The notes under the pieces were generated by a model. The model did no database searches, had not been told where the DNA came from, and worked only from the letters and a program-made list of their open reading frames with translations. Positions 44,376-50,000 of a stretch of 50,000 nt of DNA are shown here, in pieces (positions within the stretch are counted from its first letter, which is position 1; each line of letters starts with the position of its first letter). The stretch is from Cristatella mucedo. Its lineage: Eukaryota > Bryozoa > Phylactolaemata > Cristatellidae. The position numbers and the translations under genes are program-made. The stretch covers positions 4,365,001-4,415,000 of the forward strand of contig WPIO01000013.1 of assembly GCA_009760855.2 (NCBI GenBank), given 5' to 3'.

Positions 44376-45028
44376 TCCATAACCAAGGAAGAGTAGCATG
44401 CACGTTATCAAGTATGCAAAAGCAAACATGAAGACGCTCATGACCACCTGTTAGTAGAATCTCGGGCTCATAACCTGCACTGAATCATGCACTGGAAGGC
44501 ATGCAAAGAGCGACGAATTAAAAAAGACTAGTTCAATAGGGCAAAAAGAAAGATCTCCGGAGAAGATGCGTCTTGAGCTGAGACTAAAATGAGACGTTTT
44601 ACTTATGGGCTCTTTAAATAATATCCAGGCCACTTGGGCACCTGTCATGACAGCTGCCGCACTTGTCCAAACACTTTTAAGACGACATGCAGGTGCAATT
44701 AGCAGCTGGACTGGAACAGCTAAGTCAACAGCAGATGCAAGGTCAGCAGCGCTCTGCATGAACCACAAATAAAACTACCCACTCTACAGGCATCGACGCC
44801 ACGTGAGATGCAACTTATCACAAGACCACGGGACACTAGCTATTCCTACCTGTGGCACCAATTGGATGACCTTTCGTTTCCAAGCCACCGGATGGATTAA
44901 CCACCCACTTGTTGCCTAGCCAAAAGTGGTCACCGCCACTCTTGTTGCGCCGCCATGTTCCAGTTTTCAGAATCCTGTACAAAGAAACACTTATTATAGT
45001 GTTGCCAAATCATACACACACTAAAGGT
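44376..45028. other. No gene seen
   Basis: A 105-residue minus frame (44451-44768) lacks recognised motifs. Confidence 0.4.
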
Positions 45029-45031
45029 GCG

Positions 45032-45063
<32 letters not shown>

Positions 45064-45069
45064 TGCACA

Positions 45070-45110
<41 letters not shown>
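45029..45110. repeat. (CA)n array
   Basis: Pure CA with CATG and CGCG breaks. Confidence 0.95.
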
Positions 45111-45619
45111 GACACGCACGCACAGAACACGCACACACACAGCATACGAAGACACATACACAAAAAGCACAAGACCACTCATCGCATGCACAAATAAAAC
45201 ACTCACAACTTGAAAGCAAGGCACAGCCCCTGAACACCCGACGGCAGGTATGACGAGACACGGCATAAAACTAAGTACGTTGCTCTTGCCTGGTTGCAGC
45301 TATCACAACCTACGTGCCAGCTCGAGGGCACTGCCGACGATCAGAAACGGCGCTGCGCAATGACAGGCCGACAGGCCATGATTGCTCACAGGCCATGTGA
45401 GGCAGCGTCGTGCCGTGCCTCTCCACGTGCATGACTACGTAAGCGAACCCTGGAGTCTCCAAGTCTGGAGTCTGCAAGCACATCAGCAGCATTTATCTCC
45501 GTCCGCGGCTCCACGTGACGCCACAGGACTGCGTAGGAGCTTCCGGTAACCCACACAGAGCCTCAGCCTCCACTGGGAGGGATGCTTTCGCACGGCCCAC
45601 TCCTCGGCGGCCAGTCATC
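45111..45619. other. No gene seen
   Basis: CA-rich start, then unique-looking sequence. ATCTCCGTCCGCGGCTCCAC at about 45494 faintly recalls the L2-B terminus. Confidence 0.35.
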
Positions 45620-46100
45620 TCGCCCTACCACAAACTAGATTGAAATCTGGTGGGGATCGAGCTTTTAGCACGAAGTATCACGTACGCACAGAAAGTCTGG
45701 ACCTCCGGCAACTGTCACCACCTGCAAAGACCTTTCATCTATCAAGTTTCAGCAAAAGATGCACCTGTTCCGGTCAATTTTCCCTAAGCCCCAGTGAACT
45801 TCTCCATCTTTTTGCTTGTGGTGTGCTTTAGTGCATGCGTGTGCACAATTCAGTGGATGTAACAAGTTCGAGGTCTTACTAACCAGTGGCCAAAAGGGTC
45901 TCAATGCTTTTCTTTAGCGTGCTTTAGCTTAAGACACGTTTCGCCTTTGCATGCTTGATACCGTGCACGTCACGTGATACCGTGCATGTCACGTGATACC
46001 GTGCATGACCCTTGGGCGTTGCTTCTCTTCAACTTTTGTGAAGCTCGTAGATAGAGTGTAAGATCTCTCTCAGGGTGTTACACAAGCTATTATTACGCCT
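45620..46100 (+). mobile_element. Old L2 C-terminus and 3' tail
   Basis: LKSGGDRAFSTKYH (about 45640) equals the L2 LKTxGDRAFS box; a frame further on gives SFQQKMHLFRSIF (the FKxxLKTHLF box); a decayed tail at 46040-46095 (GTGAAGCTCGTAGATAGAG, CTCTCTCAGGGTGTTACAC, ATTATTAC) matches L2-A. Confidence 0.6.
45957..46013. repeat. 19 bp unit, three tandem copies
   Basis: GATACCGTGCACGTCACGT, then GATACCGTGCATGTCACGT, then GATACCGTGCATGACCCTT. Each junction creates a CACGTG motif. It lies inside the L2 3' UTR relic. Confidence 0.9.
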
Positions 46101-46379
46101 TAGTATTAGTATTTTTCACTTATCATCACTATTAGCAGTGGTATGAGGCAACACTCGGCGGGAAACAGCGGTAGCTAGCAGCATTCAGCACCGACCCGAT
46201 ACGAGTGAGTGATGGTTTCGGAGTGTTGTTTCGACGATCAAGGTCGATAACTCCGTCATCGGGAAATAACGCAAGCCGGAGACAGCATGTGCGACTGAGC
46301 TGGGCCGTATCCATCACTGCAAGAGTAGACGGCTGGCCCCCCCCCCTGCTAACGTCGCTGAGTTCGAGGTCGTCCTATA
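46101..46379. other. No supported gene; C9 tract
   Basis: A run of about nine C near 46338-46347. The 128-residue frame 46205-46591 has no recognised domain. Confidence 0.4.
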
Positions 46380-46398
46380 GGGAGGGAGGGAGGGAGGG
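46380..46398 (+). other. (GGGA)n G-quadruplex motif
   Basis: Five runs of three G separated by single A, a canonical intramolecular G-quadruplex pattern, at the border of a GC-rich island. Confidence 0.85.
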
Positions 46399-46399
46399 T

Positions 46400-46625
46400 T
46401 CGATGCAGCGGCCACAGTTGCAATGGCCTTGGCTCGTGCCTGTCACGGGCAAAAGCAAAAGCCGAAGCACGAGGCGGCGCTCAGCGCGGCTCAGTCAGCG
46501 TCTCATTCGAGCTTGTCGGACACTCGCACGCGCACAGTGCAGCAGAGCCGAGCCACTCCGTCGGCGCATTCCGTTTGCCTCCGTCGCTTGACTTGCAGTG
46601 TCTCGCTCAGCCAGTCCCACGGTGA
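46400..46625 (+). promoter_or_regulatory. Weak candidate CpG-island promoter/first exon
   Basis: CpG-rich sequence downstream of a G-quadruplex motif ends at CCCACG followed by GTGAGTGC (46620), a strong match to a vertebrate/invertebrate splice donor. No downstream exon was found, because L2-A begins at 46708. Confidence 0.2.
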
Positions 46626-46707
46626 GTGCTGGGTTATCAAAGATCGCAAGACACATTCCCTTCCATTCCCCAATCAATAATGGAGGCAGTATTTGTATAA
46701 TAATATA

Positions 46708-46965
46708 ATAATGATGCACTTGATAAAGCGCTCTCAGAGAACTCAATCTCTCTCTAGGCGCTTTACATTTGCTGCAAAGGGAAATGCAATTGAATGGTGA
46801 GTAATATCATGCTTGATAAACAAACAAAATGAATAACATGGTTAGGGGTGACATGCACAGGGTCAGCATGCAAATGTGGTTCGTGGCAGCATGCACAGTG
46901 TCAGCACGCATAAGCACGTGAAGGACGAATCACAGGAACCCACTAAATGCTGTCCTGCCTTTCCC
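46708..46965 (-). mobile_element. L2-A 3' UTR with tail
   Basis: Minus strand: AGCACGTGAAG... region, GCAGCATGCACAGTGTCAGC block in reverse, TTTGCAGCAAATGTAAAGCG, tail block and a short (ATT)n/(ATC) end at 46708. 5' truncated. Confidence 0.88.
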
Positions 46966-48899
46966 GAAATCAGCCGACTGCTTTGCAGGCACTCGGACTC
47001 GGGCAAACAAGCTGGTGCCTAGTTTCGAACTCAATTGCAACTGGCTGAGCAGCAGTGATCGCCGGGATGGAAGGGGGCTGGCATCGCCTGCTCAATCGGC
47101 TTAGCTATAGGTTTAGCTGTAGGCTTAGCTGTGGCTTCTCATTTCCACTGACGATAGGGCCACGGGAACCAGACGGCTGCCTGTCAAAATCCCCTTAATT
47201 GTGTCCACAGATTTCAAGTAGCTGCAGCATTTCTAAAGTCTGGCCTGGCAAAAATAGCTCGGCCTAGCTCGCCAAGGCATGGGCCGAGTGCTGACCGATG
47301 GCCATGCACCGCAGTAAGTATAGGGTTCTCTCCCAAGGTGCTGACACGACGGGTTTGAGAAAGGCAGGTCGTACGCGAGTTGGCTGCAAAAATGGCTAGA
47401 AAGCTAGCAGCCCAAGAAGAGCAATGACAAGAGTTAAAAGCTAAAAGAAATGACCGTGCCATCTCACGGGGCTTCGGTAACGATAACTGGGATCAGATCG
47501 AAGGGTATCAGATCGACGAGGATATGAGGAGAAGTGTGCATGCAACCAGGTAAATGAGGGGATTGCAATACAGCCCATACACACAGAGGCAAACCAGCAA
47601 GCACCCACGCGCTCATACAGACACAGACACACACATACACACCATACACATATAAGAGGGACACTTGAGCTGGATTTATTTATGCAAATCAACTTATCCA
47701 CAAAGATCTTAAACAATATTGTGTAACACATGGCTAAAACATTTATCGCCTTTACTCACAGGTTTTACTAATGAACAAGATAGAAAAATAAGGCCATGCC
47801 GACGAAGCAAGTACTCGACCAATTAGTGATATTAAAGCCTATTAAAAAATATGTAAAAAATGCAGCCGCTGTAACCTCCAGTATAGTGCAAGCAGCAGGG
47901 TGATTACAAAAAACTTGAGAGTGAAAGGCGACGTGCTGGTTTCGACAATCCCACCCACCAACCCATGCCCCACAGACAGACAGGATTTTGCCTGTCGACA
48001 AACCCGGTATTCAGTTTTTGCAGATCTATCGAGCTTAGTGCTGGCTAAGATGCATGCCAGGTGGTGGTGAGCGTCCAGATCACGAGTAGTAACTGATGCA
48101 AATTGCCCGAGCCCCATTGTAAGTTCTGCTGCATTGTGGCTCTTAGTTCTGATAGGCGGATGCCACTATACAACTATGTGACATCTTGTCAGCAACCCAA
48201 CTCTCCACTATGTGCTTAGAGCCAAGGGTTCATTTCAACGATCGTTTTGCCAAATGAGTATCTGGCAGTATTTAGTCTTCACGGGAATGGCAATTGATAT
48301 TTTCAAATCTATAGGGTAGCAAACAATGGCGCAGGGGCACTTTCACTAGCATGACCTCAGTTATCCAAATATCGAGTTGTTGTGGGTACATTGAGAATCA
48401 ATGAAAAAACCCTTGTGCTGCTTTGGATTTGAGAAGCTATGATGGAATGGAAAATCGCTGTGTGACTCTCTTCCGTCGACGAACAGCAACATCCACTCAA
48501 GAAAGGTCAAGGATTAACATGCACAGGCAAAATTCTTCACGGTTAGCGAGCTCAAAGGACCTTCCATTAACACGGCAAGCTTTAAGGCAAAGCCAAATGC
48601 CAAGATCAGTGCATACAAACTCAATTGCTAGCTCATAGCCACACGTATTCAAACACGTGGCCACAGGTACATTAGCATACCTCATAACTGCCACACTTGG
48701 CCAATCTTGCTATAGATAATAAGCACATACATTTATAAACTGTCAATCCTATCGACTTCCGGTGACAATGACACCAATATTTACTGAAGGTGAACTTCTT
48801 TACTGCCCTCTTGGAATGTTGCTTTTAGAATATGTTTTTGTTTGGGTTTGCAGATGATCTGATCTTAAAATACTTTTTATCATATCACGGTTTCCATAA
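46966..48899. other. No gene seen
   Basis: Mixed composition; short minus frames of 61-96 residues without recognised motifs. A CA-rich stretch lies at about 47615-47650. Confidence 0.45.
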
Positions 48900-49170
48900 G
48901 CACCACATTTTAAGGCTTCTAGAAATATTTGTATAGGAATGCATCGACGTGCAGATAGGTATTTTGCTGAAACTATCGGTTATGGCATCACCCACAGGCC
49001 CACGTGAAACCTGTACAGCAGGGAAGGCTTTTATCAAAACCCAGATAGAGCTGAGTGTCATAGGTATAGATGTGAAAGCTAAGATTGTGCAGGGTGATAA
49101 ACTGGAAGCTATCAGAAGTCCTGGAGCTACTAGATCGACCAGCACACTCCCAGCACCAGATTTAGCTATC
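48900..49170 (-). mobile_element. L2 RT relic
   Basis: Minus strand frame-shifted pieces: GAGSVLVDL (the PQGSVLGP position), then LHNLSFHIYTYDTQLYLGFD, whose YADD box reads YTYD. Only the RT catalytic neighbourhood survives. Confidence 0.65.
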
Positions 49171-49267
49171 TGATTCATTTGTGCACAAAGGAGGCCTTGT
49201 GATACTAGTAGCAACATTATTAAAACAGAACATGAGTGTGTTTGAGTGTATGCGTTTGAGTGTGTAT

Positions 49268-49288
49268 GCAAGAGAGAGAGAGAGAGAG

Positions 49289-49326
<38 letters not shown>

Positions 49327-49354
49327 GCAAGAGAGAGAGAGAGAGAGAGGGAGA

Positions 49355-49409
<55 letters not shown>

Positions 49410-49421
49410 TTCAGAGAGAAG

Positions 49422-49455
<34 letters not shown>

Positions 49456-49510
49456 TAACTGCACAAACAGAGAGAGAGAGAGAGAGAGAAGAAAGGGGGA
49501 GAGAGAGAGA

Positions 49511-49601
<91 letters not shown>

Positions 49602-49608
49602 AAGGAAA
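49268..49608. repeat. (GA)n array with AGAA/GGA breaks
   Basis: About 340 bases, interrupted by GAAGCAAG, ATTCAGAG and AACGTAACTGCACAAAC segments. The three overlapping Arg/Glu frames and the Ser/Leu frames opposite are artefacts. Confidence 0.96.
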
Positions 49609-49753
49609 ATCCAAAAATCAAAGGATCAAAGGAAAGAAGAGAAAGTGAAGAGACAGCATGAGAGAATGAGAGAAGAGAAAGTAAAAGAAAGATACAGAGT
49701 AAAATAATAGAAAGAAAGAGAGACAAGAAAGCCAATAAATAGACCAGAGAAGT

Positions 49754-49756
<3 letters not shown>

Positions 49757-49806
<50 letters not shown>
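49757..49806. repeat. (GA)n array
   Basis: About 50 bases of GA after a purine-rich stretch (49609-49756). Confidence 0.95.
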
Positions 49807-49807
<1 letters not shown>

Positions 49808-49924
49808 AAGAAAAGGCACTTCGGCATAAAGCATATACGAAGCTTACACAATCAAATTACGGTCACACATATGCAGTAAGCCGTATTTGCACATCTGGGC
49901 ATGTTGGAGAAGGAGACTTCTTAA

Positions 49925-50000
49925 CAATAATAATAATAATAATACATGTGCATAGCACCCTCAGAGAACCGAATCTTTCTCTAGGCACTTAACAGATGCT
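49925..50000 (-). mobile_element. L2-A 3' tail running off the window
   Basis: (AAT)n, then ATAGCACCCTCAGAGAACCG, AATCTTTCTCTAGGCACTT in the reverse orientation; the rest of the element lies beyond the window. Confidence 0.85.

Noticed and set aside
48885-49834. Long Ser-Leu frames on the minus strand (also at 2277-2648)
   Set aside because: Translation of (CT)n; no hydrophobic signal or domain independent of the repeat.

Overview
This window is animal-like nuclear DNA with no gene I can support as intact. The evidence is decayed L2/CR1-type LINE retrotransposons, tRNA-derived SINEs, a SPIN-like hAT MITE, long (GA)n, (CA)n, (AT)n and (AGC)n arrays, and open reading frames that are short and mostly explained by repeats. 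There are no bacterial operons, rRNAs, functional tRNA genes or CRISPR arrays. The host is probably a metazoan with a repeat-dense genome. SPIN elements are known from many tetrapods and a few invertebrates, and L2 and tRNA-SINEs are widespread, so I do not name a taxon.

Repeat families, named here for this window only. L2-A: LINE whose 3' tail reads GCGCCTAGAAAGAGATT, then a TTCTCTGAGGGCGCT block, then (ATT)n. L2-B: a second L2 lineage whose 3' UTR carries a TGGAGTTACAGACGGAGAT block. S1: tRNA-like SINE whose tail copies the L2-A tail. S2: tRNA-like SINE with a consensus B box (GGTTCGAATCC) and a different tail.

Layout. 1-5.2 kb: L2-B pieces, a roughly 930 bp element with very long inverted repeats, (GA)n and (AGC)n arrays, an S1. 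5.7-7.0 kb: a degenerate L2 with a (CA)n tract in its reverse-transcriptase (RT) region. 8.6 kb: SPIN-like MITE. 9-20 kb: L2-A and L2-B fragments, a 74 bp perfect AT-rich palindrome, a second copy of the long-inverted-repeat element. 19.8-32 kb: two copies of a roughly 690 bp module with an L2-A tail, and a duplicated segment (20.7-23.2 kb and 28.2-32.0 kb) whose second copy carries a 1.45 kb L2-A insertion. 32.4-33.0 kb: a (GA)n-rich array of about 545 bp. 33.7-38.9 kb: a second duplicated segment with three insertions present in only one copy each. 40-42 kb and 46.2-46.6 kb: GC-rich islands, one with a weak exon candidate and one with a weak first-exon candidate. 42-50 kb: more SINEs, L2 pieces and (GA)n.

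The parts interact as parasites of one another: SINEs S1 and possibly the 690 bp module appear to use the L2-A machinery through its 3' tail, and elements are nested in one another. All coordinates of degenerate repeats are approximate because they were read by eye.
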